Shown here: in pieces, positions 9,311 to 21,652 of the stretch | How positions within the stretch are numbered: the first letter of the stretch is position 1 | Layout of the letters: each line of letters begins with the position of its first letter | Assembly: GCF_000321225.1 (NCBI RefSeq) | Contig: NW_004450323.1 | Coordinates: forward strand, 3,943,525-4,007,524 | Direction: 5' to 3' | Length of the DNA stretch: 64,000 nt | DNA from: Odobenus rosmarus divergens | Lineage: Eukaryota > Chordata > Mammalia > Carnivora > Odobenidae | Translations under genes and position numbers: made by a program | Notes under the pieces: model-generated | Database searches by the model: none | Seen by the model: only the letters and a program-made list of their open reading frames with translations | What the model was told of the DNA's origin: nothing

Positions 9311-10427
9311 CCTTGGGGTATGATTAATGCCTGCTTAGTGACACCTGAAGACTATTTTAAAATTATTTGGGCTTCTTAAATTAGCAGCTGTATATAAAAA
9401 GTTGTCCTTCTACCTTTAAATATGCCCATAACTTCAGCTAAAGGGGGTCTCTTGAGGTGATGAAAACCACTCTCAAACATAAGGGAAGAGAGAGAAAAAG
9501 TAAGTGATGTGCTGAGCCGGCAGGCCAGAAGTAGCTCATCTGTGCCTCACCCCATCTGGAGGGTTGACCCTGCGGGAGTAACCTGAGGCCAGGTGAAGAG
9601 TTTCAGATACAGAGACAGCAGGAAGGCTTTGGTTTCCTCTTTGGTGCTCTGTTCATAGCCCTGAGTCCCTGCGGATGACCTGCCACCTTCCTGGTCTTCT
9701 AAATCCTTGTAACTATGACACCTGTGAAGAACCTGAACTCTCCTCGATTGGACTTGCTCAAAGAGAGCTTTAGAGGGCACTAGTTCCTCGCTTTCACGCA
9801 TACCCTGTTCTTAACCTGTTTGTAGGACCTGATTCAAACGCAAACACATCTTTCTAGTTACTGTGTCCAAGTGATGAGTGGGATTTTAAAAACTTGCTCC
9901 TATTCCTTTTGTTAGTTCAGGGTCAGCAGTTTCTCCAAAGTTGGTATCGGTATAATCTGATTCAAAATATCCCCAAAGGCTTACTCCTTAAAGTAAGCGT
10001 TTTTAGCCCCCTGATAAATCTGAATTCACCAGCCCCACTTCACTAAGCTCAAAATGGAATGCTGAAGAAGACCTCTGGCACCCAGGAGAGCCACCAAGTA
10101 GAAAGGCAGATGGTACCTGCTTCGTAGGGTGAGGAAGGACCCATCCCAATGAAAGATCACCTCTTTCCAGGCCCTTAGCTTATGGGACCAGAAACAAGAC
10201 AGTTGTACATAGCATGTAATTTTGCCTGTTCACACTAAGCAGGTTTAAATGAAGTAGGTATTAGTCACTGGAGTGAAAAATAAGAAACTTCCTAGTAAAT
10301 AATCTATCAGAGGCTCCAGTGGTTCAGAAGTTATTAGCGAGAGTGCCTTATATTTGTGCTGAGTCCCCCATGATGATTATATCTGCTCTCCACAAATGAT
10401 ATTCTAAATAGAAATTAATTATATGCA

Positions 10428-10619
10428 GGGCGCCTCAGTGGCTCAGTCGGTTAAGCATCTGCCTTCGGCTCAGGTTGTGATCCCAGAGTCCTGGGATGGA
10501 GCCCCCTGCAGGCTCCCTGCTCAGTGGGGAGCCTGCTTCTCCCTCTCCCTCTGCCCCTACCCTGCACGTGTTCTGTCTCTTTCTCTCTCAGATAAGTAAA
10601 TAAAATCTTTTTTAAAAAA
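10428..10619 (+). repeat. SINEC (Can-SINE)
   Basis: It runs from GGGCGCCTCAGTGGCTCAGT through CTTCGGCTCAGGTTGTGATC, a CT-rich segment and the tail AAGTAAATAAAATC. The flanks ATTAATTATATGC and ATTAATGACATGC look like an aged target duplication. Confidence 0.93.
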
Positions 10620-11595
10620 TTAATGACATGCTTAAGAAAAGGAAATATTTAGCAGAAGTCAAATAAAAGCTGAGAAGTTCCTGGTTGGGAATTCAAATAA
10701 GAGAAACCTCAACATTTCCAGTGTTGTTATAACATGTCATTTCTTTAACTCTTCTCCATGGTGTTCTTTCTCCTTTCCATTACAGGAAAGCCTGAGGTCA
10801 AGGTGTCACCTGCTCTGTTGACATTGGTCAGTCCTTCCTTGTGTCCACCACCCCCCCAGCCTTGTACTGGCTTCTAGCTTTGACACATGTTTATTGATCA
10901 GGTGTCTCTCACCGACCTTTCCCCCCAACCTCCCTTCTAATCCACAAGATCCGGGTCTGTGTATTTCTGTCCACATCCTCAGGGCTAGGGGGCATACAGG
11001 AAGTGGTCACTGGGTTTTCTAAATGGTCTAAAGGTAAAATCAACCTTTCTCATTTGCCTATTCTCCCATTTCTGTTACTTTCCCCCTGCGTGAGCAGAAA
11101 GGGAGGTTTATGGATGCTTGTTAATGCCCTCTGTCCCCTGCTTTCAGCATTGTTCTGCTCTCTCAGTACTCCCACCGAAGGAGGGATTTGCAGGAAGAGA
11201 AGCAAAACCGCTGTCTTTCACCAATCGGCACAGCACCCACACACCACACATAGCTCTGCAAGCTGCAACCGGCTGGTGTGATCCGGTCTGCAAGGCCCGC
11301 TGCTCTGCATCCCAGCCTCACACTAGCTGCTCCCAGCACTGCGCGTGTGTCTGCCAGTTTTACCCACAGCCCCTTCTGTAGATACCTCTGGCTCCTGGCC
11401 CACATTATAACATTAGTTCCCTTTCTTTTTACCTAACTCCTGGGAATGGGCCTGGTAAATTTCAACAGCTTGGTTAGTGTTTCATCCTGTTCGCCCGGGT
11501 GCCTTGGAGGGCCTTGTAATATAGGCCATGCAGGGATTGCTTGTGATGAATTCACTATAGTTTGTATTTATTTCTATAAGAAGTTGAACATCAGG

Positions 11596-11711
11596 CCCTT
11601 GATCATGCCCTTAAGCATCTGCCTTCGGATCAGGTCATGATCCCAGAGTCCTGGGATGGAGCACCCTGCAGGAATGTAACCCCAGGGTTACATTCTTGAC
11701 CCCCTTGATCA
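11596..11711 (+). repeat. Truncated SINEC fragment with 10-bp flanking repeats
   Basis: Only the central SINE part is present (TTAAGCATCTGCCTTCGG to GGGATGGAGCACCCTGCAGG, about 11610-11672). It is followed by the near-palindrome GAATGTAACCCC/AGGGTTACATTC at 11672-11695. CCCTTGATCA occurs at 11596-11605 and 11702-11711. Head and tail of the SINE are missing. Confidence 0.7.
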
Positions 11712-11927
11712 AGAATGTAACCCTCGGATACAGCATTGTTCCCATGAGTATGTCAATTTAACTGATTCTCTGAAATGTGCCTGGTCATACCTTTGAGGAC
11801 ACCTCTCTATCCTCCCATAATCTTTTTTCACCATGGCTAGTAACCAAAAATTCTACTTGAACTTCAGACTGTTGCTTTTGAGCCTGTGGTTTCCGTACTT
11901 GTACTGAGATCCTTTGTCGTTTCAGCA

Positions 11928-12157
11928 ACTAAATGCAACCATCAGGAGCACCAGGGCGGCTCAGTCAGCTAAGCATCTGACTCTTGATTTTGGCTCAAGT
12001 CATGATCTCAGGGTCATGGGATCAAGCCCCCACTGGGCTCTGTGCTCAGCACAGAGTCTGCTTATCCCTCTCCCTCTGCTCCTCCCCCAAATCCCTCTCT
12101 TTATTTCTGTCTAAAATAAATAAAATCTTTAAAAAAAATAAGTAAATGCAATCATCA
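11928..12157 (+). repeat. SINEC (older subtype) with TSD
   Basis: The body at 11945-12140 uses the TGACTCTTGATTTTGGCTCA variant of the middle box and GTGCTCAGCACAGAGTCTGC. TAAATGCAACCATCA-like repeats flank both ends. Confidence 0.92.
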
Positions 12158-12187
12158 AATTGTGTGCCATAGCAACTAGTGTTAAGG

Positions 12188-12390
12188 ATTTCTAATGCAG
12201 GGGCGCCTGGGTGGCTCAGTCGGTTAAGCATCTGCCTTTGGCTCAGCTCATGATCTCAGGGTCCTGGGATCGAGTCCCCATGTCAGGCTCCCTGCTCAGT
12301 GGGGAGCCTGCTTCTCCCTCTCCCTCTGTGTTCCTCTCTTTCAAAAATAAATAAATAAAAATATTAAAAAAAAAAATTTCTACTGCAACT
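12188..12390 (+). repeat. SINEC (Can-SINE) with TSD
   Basis: The body is about 12201-12376. ATTTCTAATGCAG and ATTTCTACTGCA flank it. It lies about 45 bp after the preceding SINE and in the same orientation. Confidence 0.93.
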
Positions 12391-13455
12391 CCTTTCTGAA
12401 TATTCTGTGCTTGCCTTCCAGGATGTAGGATCCGATTTTTCCTCTGTGTCAGTTGATCCCCGTTCTTTGCATGGGCAATTTTTTCCTCCTGAGCATGGTT
12501 TCTAAGTTGAGGTTAGTGCCGAGTAAGCTCAAGTCCAGCCATGAGCAGAAATGTCTGGAGAAGATGTGCTGTCCTAGTGTGGATTACACGTTCCTGGGTT
12601 GCTGAGCCAGCGTCCAAGTTAAAGGCTCAGGAGAAACAACTGCAATTTCAGTGATTACATGTTTAGCAGGGTCAGAGAAGTTTGTGTTACAACTTGCTCA
12701 TCCCTCTTGGCTCAGACAGTTTGCTATCTGCGCTGTCTCGGTCGGGCTGAGACAGAGGCTCAGACCTGGCCAGAGAGATGGGTTTTGCCACACAGATTTC
12801 AGACAGGTTGCCCTCCTTACATTTCTGAAGGACTGGGGAAGGACTAACGCCATCAAGATATTTTGCACCATATACTATGTTTTTAAAGGTACCTTCATGA
12901 TTATTTTCTTTCATTTGCCCCTGATTTATTGAGGATCTTCATTTGGCCAATGAGATGCAACCATGGCTTGCTGCCCCATCACCCTAACCACTATTTTAGC
13001 ATGTTGCCGTATTCTCTCATGATTTTGATCCATTTTCCTATTATGTACATGTACTTCATAATAAGGTTCCTCAAATCCCTTTTTTGGAGAGATCAAGGCA
13101 GGATTTAAATATATTAGTAATTTGCCCAATATTAAGGAACCAGTTAGTGGCAGAATTATTACTTGGAATGGAATTGTGTTTCAGCATCTGGGCCATATAC
13201 CCTACACAGCTCACACCCCTCTCGTTGCCTGTGGTTTTTCCCTCTCTTTCTCTTCCCTTACTTAGGATCAGGGATAAGGAGCATAGAGCTGGCTTACCTA
13301 GCTTCCTCTCATGTTAACATCTGATATAAGCATGGTACATTTATCAAAACTAAGAAACTACTATTGGTAGAAGACTTAACTATAGTCTTTTGCCTGCTTT
13401 TAAAAAACCTTCTTTTTTGAGACCCCATTTTTAAAGTAATACTGAAGTAATACAT

Positions 13456-13659
13456 GGGGCACCTGGGTGGCTCAGTCGTTGGGTGTCTGCCTTCGGCTCA
13501 GGTCATGATCCCAGGGTCCTGGGATGGAGCCCAGCATCGGGCTCCCTGCTCGGTGGGAGGCCTGCTTCTCCCTCTCCCGCTCCCCCTGCTTGTGTTCCCT
13601 CTCTCGCTGTGTCTCTCTGTCAAATAAAAAAATATAAAAATAAATAAATAAAAAATAAA
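13456..13659 (+). repeat. SINEC, left member of a tail-to-tail pair
   Basis: It has the head GGGGCACCTGGGTGGCTCAG and a long A-rich tail of AAATAAA repeats. AGTAATACTGAA flanks it on both sides. Confidence 0.94.
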
Positions 13660-13670
13660 GTAATACTGAA

Positions 13671-13872
13671 TTTTTTTTTAATTTTTTTAAAAGATTTTAT
13701 TTATTTATTTGAGAGAGAGAATGAGAGAGAGAGAGCATGGGAGGGGAGGGTCAGAGGGAGAAGCAGACTCCCTGCTGAGCAGGGAGCCCGATACAGGACT
13801 CGATCCCGGGACTCCAGGATCATGACCTGAGCCGAAGGCAGTCGCTTAACCAACTGAGCCACCCAGGCGCCC
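13671..13872 (-). repeat. SINEC, right member of a tail-to-tail pair
   Basis: It begins with poly-T and AAAAGATTTTATTTATTTAT, and ends GCCACCCAGGCGCCC. It is followed by a third copy of AGTAATACTGAA at 13873-13884. Confidence 0.94.
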
Positions 13873-14149
13873 AGTAATACTGAATTTTAAAGCAAAATGA
13901 AAAATACTCAGCATTAATATCCAAGCTATGGGACAACAGGAGTGTGGATAGTTGATTTTACTTTCGTAATACAATCAAGACTGCCCGATGTATAATGTGT
14001 TCATAATTAACTGCAAGTAATGTCATTAAACAACTTGCTAAAATGTCCTGAAAGTTTCAAAAGAGATTTTTAAAAGATCCATTAGAATTAACATGTCATT
14101 CATAACAATATGCCACAAATTTAAGTATTAGAAATAGAAAATTTATAAA

Positions 14150-15800
14150 GATTACATTTAAAATTTTTTATTACATCATTTCAGACCTACAGAAAAATTG
14201 TAAGAATAGCATAAAAAGTTCTTCAATAGTCTTTCCTCAGATTCCTCAAATGTTAACATTTTATCACATTTGCTTTTTCTCTGCTCTCACTCTTGCTCTC
14301 TGCATAGAGAAAAAGAGAGAAATGTTTTAAGTTGCAGACATGATGCCCTTTACCCATAAATAATGTATATTTCCTAAAGACGGGGAACTTTCTTACATAA
14401 CTACAGCACAATTGTCAAAATCAGGACATTACCCTTGATACAATATGATTATCTTATCCACAGCCATTATTCAGATTGTACCATTTGTGGTAGGCAGAAT
14501 AATGGTCCCTCCAAAGATGTCCACAGCCTAATCCCCAGAACCTGTGAATGTGTTAGGTTGCACGGCAAAGGGGAATTCAGGTTTCTGATGTCATTAAGGT
14601 TGTGAATCAGCCAATCTTAAAGTAGATTATCCTGGGTTACCTGGGTAAGCCAACATAATCATAAGGATTCTTATAATTGGAGGAGGGAGGCAGAAAAGGA
14701 GGTCAGGGTGATGCAATGAGTTGGGGACTCAGCCTGCCATTTGGGGCTTAAAGATGGAGTGGGAGGCAGGAGCCAAGGAACGTGGGCAGCCTCAAAAATC
14801 TGCAAGAGGCAAGGGAAGAGATTCTCCCCTAGACCCTCCAGAGGGGGAACACAGCCCTGCTGACACTTTGAGTTTAACGCAGGAAGGTCCCTGTCAGACT
14901 TCTAACCTACAGAAATAAAAGAGAATAAAGCTGTATTGTTTTAAGCCACTAAATTTGAGGTCACTTGTTGTGCAGCCATAGAAAACTAATAAACCATTTG
15001 TCCCAGTAATGTCTTTTTAAAAAAGAGAAAATCTGAAACTATGTGTTCAGTTGTCATGTCTCTTTTATTTCCTTTACTCTGGAGGAGTTCCTGAGTCTTC
15101 CTTTGTATTTTCTGATGTTGACATTTTAAGAAAATAGACAGTTATTTTGTAGCATGTTCTTCACTTTGGTTCCTTTGATGTTTTCTCTTGATTGGATTCA
15201 GGTTGTGCACTTTGACAGAGAGATCGCAGAAGTGATGCTGAATTCCCTTCAGTACATAGTAACAGGAGGCACATAAGTCATTGCTGACAATGCTCACTTT
15301 GACAGCTGATTGGGGTGGTGCCTCCCAGATTTCTCCATTGTGAAGTTACTCGGTAGCCGTTTGTAATTAGTGTCTTATGAGGACATACTTTGAAACTATA
15401 TAAATATCCTGTTACTCCTTACACTTTTACCCACTAGTTTTAGCATCCATTGATGAGGCTGCCAAAGGGAGATTCTCTAATTCCATCATTCTTTATATAT
15501 ATATATTAGTTGGCATTATTCTGAGAGGTAGTTTTTCCTTCTGTCCTACTTTTTATGTTAGATCTTCATATTAGATTTATGGATTCCTCTCTTATTTAAT
15601 AAGTTACAATAGGTTGTTCTTGATATTTATTTTGATCTTTAAATGTCCCTTATTTAGCCATGGGGTAGCTCAAAGCTGACCCCTGTGATCTTTTGATAAT
15701 TTCCCTCATTCTTTGAGTGTTATCTTACTTTTGGCACATCAAGACATTTCAGGCTCATCTTGTATTTTCTGTGCCATAATCCTGGAACCAGCCACTCCTC
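14150..15800. repeat. Ancient LINE-1 (L1M-type) fragment interrupted by an MLT1 LTR
   Basis: It contains phrases typical of an old mammalian L1 3' region: CAGACCTACAGAAAAATTGT, AATGTTAACATTTTATCACA, TTTACCCACTAGTTTTAGCA and TTGATGAGGCTGCC. The two halves are split at 14486-14993 by an LTR. Orientation and outer edges are uncertain. Confidence 0.55.
14486..14993 (+). mobile_element. Solo MLT1-type LTR (ERVL-MaLR)
   Basis: It starts TGTGGTAGGCAGAATAATGG and contains CCCCAGAACCTGTGAATGTG, GATTATCCTGGGTTACCTGG, GGATTCTTATAA, ATTCTCCCCTAGACC and GTTTTAAGCCACTAAATTTG. These are landmarks of the MLT1 LTR family, in order. CCATT repeats at 14481-14485 and 14994-14998 are the expected 5-bp target duplication. 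No internal retroviral genes are present. Confidence 0.85.
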
Positions 15801-16859
15801 CAAGGAGCAAAATTAGGTTTCATTAATTCCCCAAATGCCAAGAGCCAACAACAACAAAAATGGGTCACTCAAATTGATGAAAAACTCTCAAAGATGATGC
15901 TGAATTTTGAGCAAATTGTTTATTAGGCTACTTGGCTTTAGGGAGCATGGCCTATTTTATGTATTATTGACAAATATTTTTGGAGCACTCATTGCTTTTG
16001 CAGCCTACCTGGTACCAGTACCCATGCGTTTTACACTGTGACAAAGGGTATTTTTCCTACTTTGAGAAATCTATTTAAGTAGGGGAGCCAGCAAAAACAA
16101 AACATAAGAAATAGTAAAAAAAAAAAAAAAAGGAGGAAAACATATCTCTTTAAATAGGGATATGTGAACATGTTGGTAAACAGATGCATAGGAACATTAT
16201 ATATTGATATTAGTATATTGATTTATTCACTAAAATAAATAAATGCTAAGGACTGTTCTTTTTGCTAAGTCTGTGAAGAACAAGTTATATTTGTACGAAA
16301 AGGTATAATTTTTGGCTGTGTTGAAGAGAATATGGTGTGGGAAATGGGCTCAGGGACATCGATCCAGATTTGAAAAGGCGGACAGCAAATTCGATGATAT
16401 GCAACTGAGTGGTTGAGTTTTCCTCCCATCCACTGTTCTCTGTATTGAAGATGTTCTGGAACCCAGCACTGTAGTCTCTAATCACAGGGAGAACTCTTAG
16501 GCTCCATGTGCTCAGTTTCCATGTTCCAGTTTTTGATTGATTATTGTTGACTGTCATCTCATGAGACCAATGACATAGCAAATTATTTCATTATTTCAAA
16601 CTCTCACTGTTTATTGAGGCTCTACAGAAGTGCCCAGTTATTAATCAGAGCCCAAATGAGAAAGATCTCGCCATGTTGAGATCAAAAAGAGTAGTTACCA
16701 AACTACTGATAGTTTATTGGTGTCTAATCATATTCTAAAGAATGGCTGGCAAAAACTATTGTGGACTTTTTTGTGCCTTTGTGCTGAGTTTGGTGAGGGT
16801 TGAATATGTAATAAAACAAAGTTTGTATTCACATAGGATTGTGGACTCAGGAGTTCTCC

Positions 16860-17045
16860 TAGAGCAATTGTACTCAAAGTGAGGTCCTAGAGCCAGCAAC
16901 GTCTGCCTCACCTGTTAACTTCTTAGAAATGCATATTCTCGATACCACCTAAGACCTACTGAATCAGAAATTCAGGGGCGGAGGGGTAAGAGGGTAATCT
17001 GTGTTTTAACAAGCCCCCTCCAGGGGATTCTGATGCTGGCCAGAG
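16860..17045 (-). repeat. MER5A-like hAT-Charlie fragment
   Basis: It matches the remembered MER5A order in reverse: CTCAAAGTGAGGTCC, TTAGAAATGCATATTCTC, GACCTACTGAATCAGAAA, TGTGTTTTAACAAGCCCC and GATTCTGATGCTGG. Confidence 0.7.
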
Positions 17046-17870
17046 AATTAGAGTGCTGTGTATTGGTTCTCAACAGTTATATCTTATGTGTCTGTGTGTT
17101 GGACTCAACCAGGCATTATTTTTATTCTCAGCTGTCCTTGCTGGGTAGCTCTTTGAATCGGGAAGAATGTTCAGAATATGTGCTAATTACAGTGTTAGAG
17201 ACAAACAATATTAACTCTTCTCTGTGCTTAAAACTTATGCTGAAAACTCTAACTACATAAACATCAAATTGATTAATTAATCAAGACATTCATCTTATGT
17301 AATACAAAAGCCTTTTTAAAAAGTAGGTGAAGACTGACAAATCTATTTAAAATTTTTAATATAAGTATTTCTGTTTCCAATTGATTTCTCTACTTTTCAC
17401 AAGATCTTCTAAATAATAATTTCTATCCACTAGATGTGAACAGGCCAAAAGATCATGGGAGAGACTAGACTTTCTATGATTCGTAATTATCATCTAATGC
17501 TATGAATTTGGCAAGCTTGTTCTGAACGTTTCCACAAGCATGAAATAAAAGAGAGCCAAGTCATTTAATGTGGGAGATGCATTTGAAATTAGGTAAAGCA
17601 ACAAATATACCTAAATACATCCAAAGAAGTTCAGTTTAAAACCTCAGGCCCCACTGAGTGGCCACAATTTATGGACAAGTTAACTGTGTACCCTTAACTA
17701 AGTCTCTCAACCCTGCCTATTTTTTCTATAAATGGGGCTGTCACAACCCCACAGAATTGTTCAAGTCAATGGGTAAGTATGTAAAAAAAAATACAAAATT
17801 TAGTATAATCAGATAAATTAAGTTTTTGTGGGGTTGGAAGCTTGTGCAACTTGGGGCCTTCTTTTAAAAA

Positions 17871-18094
17871 ATATATAAGATCGGGCGCCTGGGTGCCTCA
17901 GTTGGTTAAGTGACTGCCTTCGGCTCAGGTCATGATCCTGGAGTCCCAGGATCGAGTCTGCATCGGGCTCCCTGCTCAGCGGGGAGTCTGCTTCTCCCTC
18001 TGACCCTCTCCCCTCTCATGTGCTCTCTCTCTCTAACTCTCTCTCTCTCAAATAAATAAATAAAATCTTTAAAAATATATATATATATAAGATC
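17871..18094 (+). repeat. SINEC (Can-SINE) with TSD
   Basis: The body is 17883-18082. The exact repeat ATATATAAGATC lies at 17871-17882 and 18083-18094. The CT-rich region is expanded into CTCTCTCT runs. Confidence 0.95.
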
Positions 18095-18789
18095 ACAAAT
18101 GCAAAAGTAAGTGTGGAGCCGGAAAGGGGCCCATGAGCTCCATTACTTCCACATGGGAAATCCACCTCCGTGCTGTGACTATATTTATTTTCAGCTAGTT
18201 GCTTCCTTTATGTCACTGTGTCATCGGGTGTGAGCATGACTGTACTTCCCTTCCACGGCAGACACCTCAGCCGCCGTCTGGTCAGGAGAACCTGTTTGGT
18301 GTGCTCACTGCATGACGACAGTGGGTGCGGCTCAGAGGGAAGTGCCCGGCTGTACAGACCATGCCCAGAGGCTGCAGAATCAGACTCTTGCCGGAGGAAG
18401 AAAGAGCGTCCGGAGGCATGCATTCACCAGAGCAATGGTGAATGGCTTGACTGGGCAGAGCCTTCCAAATCTTCATCATTAAACCTCTTAATCTCAAACA
18501 TGGAAGAGGCAAAACTCAATTTTTAAAGATCACTTGTTAAAATAGGACCACTCCTATCCTCAGGAAATTGTACACCAGAGACCATCTCAAGGACTGGAGT
18601 CATTTTGAGTTGCTTTGTGGCCCAAGCCTGCTCTAAGCATGCACCACGCTGAATAGAACATAAACTCGGGACAGCGAAGACACAGACCCTGATGTTTCAG
18701 CCAGGACTTGATGCTACTTGCTTTTTCTTAAAACAAGACAAACAGCAACAACAACAAAAACAGTGCTATTTCAATGTGTTGAAAGAGCT

Positions 18790-18905
18790 GAACTCTTTTT
18801 TTAAAAAATTCCAGTTAACACAGAGCGTTATATTAAGTGCTTATCGAGGTAAGTGTATTCTTAATGCCCTTCGCCGATTTCACAGTCCCTCCCCCCACTG
18901 CCCCC
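18790..18905 (-). repeat. LINE-1 3' end fragment, antisense
   Basis: ATTCCAGTTAACACAGAGCG, then TTATATTAAGTGCTT and CTTAATGCCCTTCGCC. This is the reverse complement of the carnivore L1 3' end. Confidence 0.6.
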
Positions 18906-18919
18906 ACCAAAAAAATCTG

Positions 18920-19042
18920 AATTCTTTTGAAAAAAATTGTTTATTTATTTTTAAATAATCTCTATACCCAACGTGGGACTTGAACTTACAACCCCAAGGC
19001 CAAGAGTTGCATGCTCTACCAACTCAGCCAGCCAGGCCCTCT
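18920..19042 (-). repeat. Old SINEC-type tRNA SINE, antisense
   Basis: TAATCTCTATACCCAACGTG, GACTTGAACTTACAACCCC and GAGTTGCATGCTCTACC, ending CCAGCCAGGCCC. This is a diverged, older carnivore SINE lacking the CT-rich part. Confidence 0.75.
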
Positions 19043-19689
19043 AAAGATCTGAACTCAAGCTTACCCTTCTGAGTCTATATTTCTGGAGCCTGTGAGCTGG
19101 TGCAGAATAATAATAGTGTCCTTCATTTAGGAAGTCCATTTCACTGGGGACTCCAGAGTAACCTGTGGATTTTTGCTCTCTTAAGTGGCACATTGAAGAA
19201 TATTCTGATCAGAAAACACTGAATGAAGGACTAGAAGACCTCAGTTACTTTCATCAAAGGAAAAGGATTTCTGATATTTATTACTGAAATAGAACCGAGG
19301 CAAGCCCGCCTAGTACCCTGAGAGTCTACTCTGTGACTTTCTTAAGGAACCTAGGAAAGAGGCTCACCACCTGTGAATGATTTACACAAATTACCTAGGC
19401 CCACATCAAGATCTGCAATAGAGGAACTCTAGTTTTTATTCATATGGGCATCATTATATCAAGCAAATTTTAGACAAGTTTTATTTACTGACTCTTAAGT
19501 ATCTAAGAAACTTCATAGTGATCTGTCTTTCTACACCTATCTACTGAGAACCAGCTCCGTGTGAGGCCCTGCCCACGGTGGTGAGGATAGAGCAGTGTAC
19601 AAAACAAACAAAGACCCCTGCTCCTATGGGACTTATGTTCTAGTTAGAGAGACATAATAAACAAAAGATGAATAAAATATGTAAATATT

Positions 19690-20100
19690 AGCCAGTTGTG
19701 TAGCACTTAATATATTCCAGGTGCGGGTCTAAGAACTTTATAAATATTATGCCTATACCCTGATGAGGTGGATGCTATTATTATTACCATTTTGTAGACG
19801 ACAAAAATGAAGAATAAAGAGATTCTATCTTTTTTTTTTTAAGATTTTGTTTATTTATTTGACAGAAAGAGACACAGCGAGAGAGGGAACACAAGCAGAG
19901 GGAGTGGAAGAGGGAGAAGCAGGCTTCCCACCGAGCAGGGAGCCCAATGCGGGGCTCGATCTCAGGACCCTGGGATCATGACCTGAGCTGAAGGCAGACA
20001 CTTAACGACTGAGCCACCCAGGCGCCTTGAGAGATTCTATCTTGACTACTGACTAAGTAACAAGCCAGGCCTCGAACTCAGGCAAACTAAGTGCTACCTG
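19690..20100 (-). repeat. MIR fossil split by a SINEC
   Basis: TGTAGCACTTAATATATTCC, GATGAGGTGGATGCTATTAT and CCATTTTGTAGACG come before the SINE, and CCAGGCCTCGAACTCAGGC after it. It is an antisense MIR. Confidence 0.75.
19830..20027 (-). repeat. SINEC inserted into the MIR, with TSD
   Basis: It runs from poly-T and AAGATTTTGTTTATTTATTT to GAGCCACCCAGGCGCC. AGAGATTCTATCTT is duplicated on the two sides. Confidence 0.95.
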
Positions 20101-21648
20101 TATCCCAACCGCCACATTATAATGCCTCTATGTGGCCCCAATGTCTAGTGGGGCAGAAAGTTCTAAGGAGAAAAACAAAGCAGGAAAGGGGGAAAGAAGG
20201 GGCTTGGGGGATGGGGAGGGCCTTGAAATTTGATACAAGATAGTGGAGAAAGCCCCACAAAGAAGATAGCATCTGAGTAAACCCAGAACCACACGGATAT
20301 CTGGAAAAAGCACATTCCAGGTAGGGACACAAGAGATTGCAAAAGCTCCAGAATGGAACCAGCCATGTGGCTGAGGGTGAGTGAGAAGGAAGACAGTGAG
20401 GTGATGGGTGGGTGGGGGTGGGGAGTGGGACACACCATGCGAGACTCTGATGCCATGACCGGGACTTTGGCTTCAACTCAGAAGTTGGTGGGGTACCTAG
20501 GAGCTTTTATAATAAGGCATGACGAGATCTGAATTATACTATAATAGGAGCAGCCTGGCAGTTGTGTTTAGACTAAAGGTGGGCAAAGGCAAAAGGAAGG
20601 AGATGAGACAGGAGGCTATCACAATAATCTAAGCGAAAGTTGAGGGGGTTTGGATTAAGGTGATCATAATGGAGGTGATGAGAAGTGGTCCAATTCCTAT
20701 CATGATCTGAAGGTAGAGTGAGTGGTGAGAAAAAGGGTCAAGAATGACTTCAAGGTGCTTGGACAGAACATGCCACTGGTTTTATTTTTATTCCTTACTC
20801 ATTTTCAGGCCTTTCCATATAGGGAAGACTGAGGCAGAAGAGGTATAAGGGGCAGAATATCAGGACCTCAGCTTTATATTACAGCTGAGATGTTAATTAC
20901 CCATCCAAATGTAGATTTCAATTAGGCAGTTGAACATGATCTTAAGGGTTCAGGGATGCTGTGCAAGCAAGCTAAAGATATAAATTTGAAAGTCATCGGC
21001 AGATATGCTTAAAGCTGTGAGACTAGCTGAGAAAACCAAGGGAGTGAATAGAGACAAAAAGGAGATGAGGTCCAAGGCCTGAGCATTGGGTGGCTTCCCC
21101 TCCATTAAGAGGGCACTTCTATGTTCCCAGGTAAGAGAGATGCACATAATGTTCTGGAAACCAAGACAAGTGTTTTAAGGAGAAAGGAATGATCAATTCT
21201 GACCAATGATGCTGATAGATCCCAGAAGAGGTAGGCAGAGAATTGGCCATTGAGTTTTACAACATGGAGGTCCTTATAGACCTTGTAGAGGCCAGCTCAG
21301 TGGAGTGTGGAGGCAAAGGCCTGATTGCAGTTGTTGGAGAGGCATTGTGAGATCTAACAGCAGCAGTTTCAAGAGAGACCAGGAGGTGAGAAACTGAAGA
21401 GCGCAAGCATAGACTACTCTTTTGTTGTCCATAAGGGAGGCGACTCTAAAAGGGAACAGAGAAATAGGGCAGAAGCTAAAGTATAACAGTTGAAGGGAGT
21501 TTTTGTTTTTTAGGATGAGAAAAATTCAGGAAAGGAAGAAAAAACAACAATGCAGGAGAGAGAGTGAAGAATCCTCCTCCAGGAGGTGGAGTGCTCTCCC
21601 TGAGTAGGATAAGGGATGAGCCTTCCTGTGGGCCATAGGTGGGGTATG

Positions 21649-21652
<4 letters not shown>

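Noticed and set aside
10428..10500. tRNA-gene-like boxes
   Set aside because: They are the tRNA-derived head of a SINE. The same sequence recurs about 28 times with CT-rich bodies and A tails.
14486..14993. Possible retroviral provirus
   Set aside because: Only a solo MaLR LTR is present, with no internal coding region or second LTR.
20117..20476. Overlapping long minus-strand frames rich in Pro, Ser and Phe
   Set aside because: They lie in the LINE-2 fossil. The true element frame is broken by stops.
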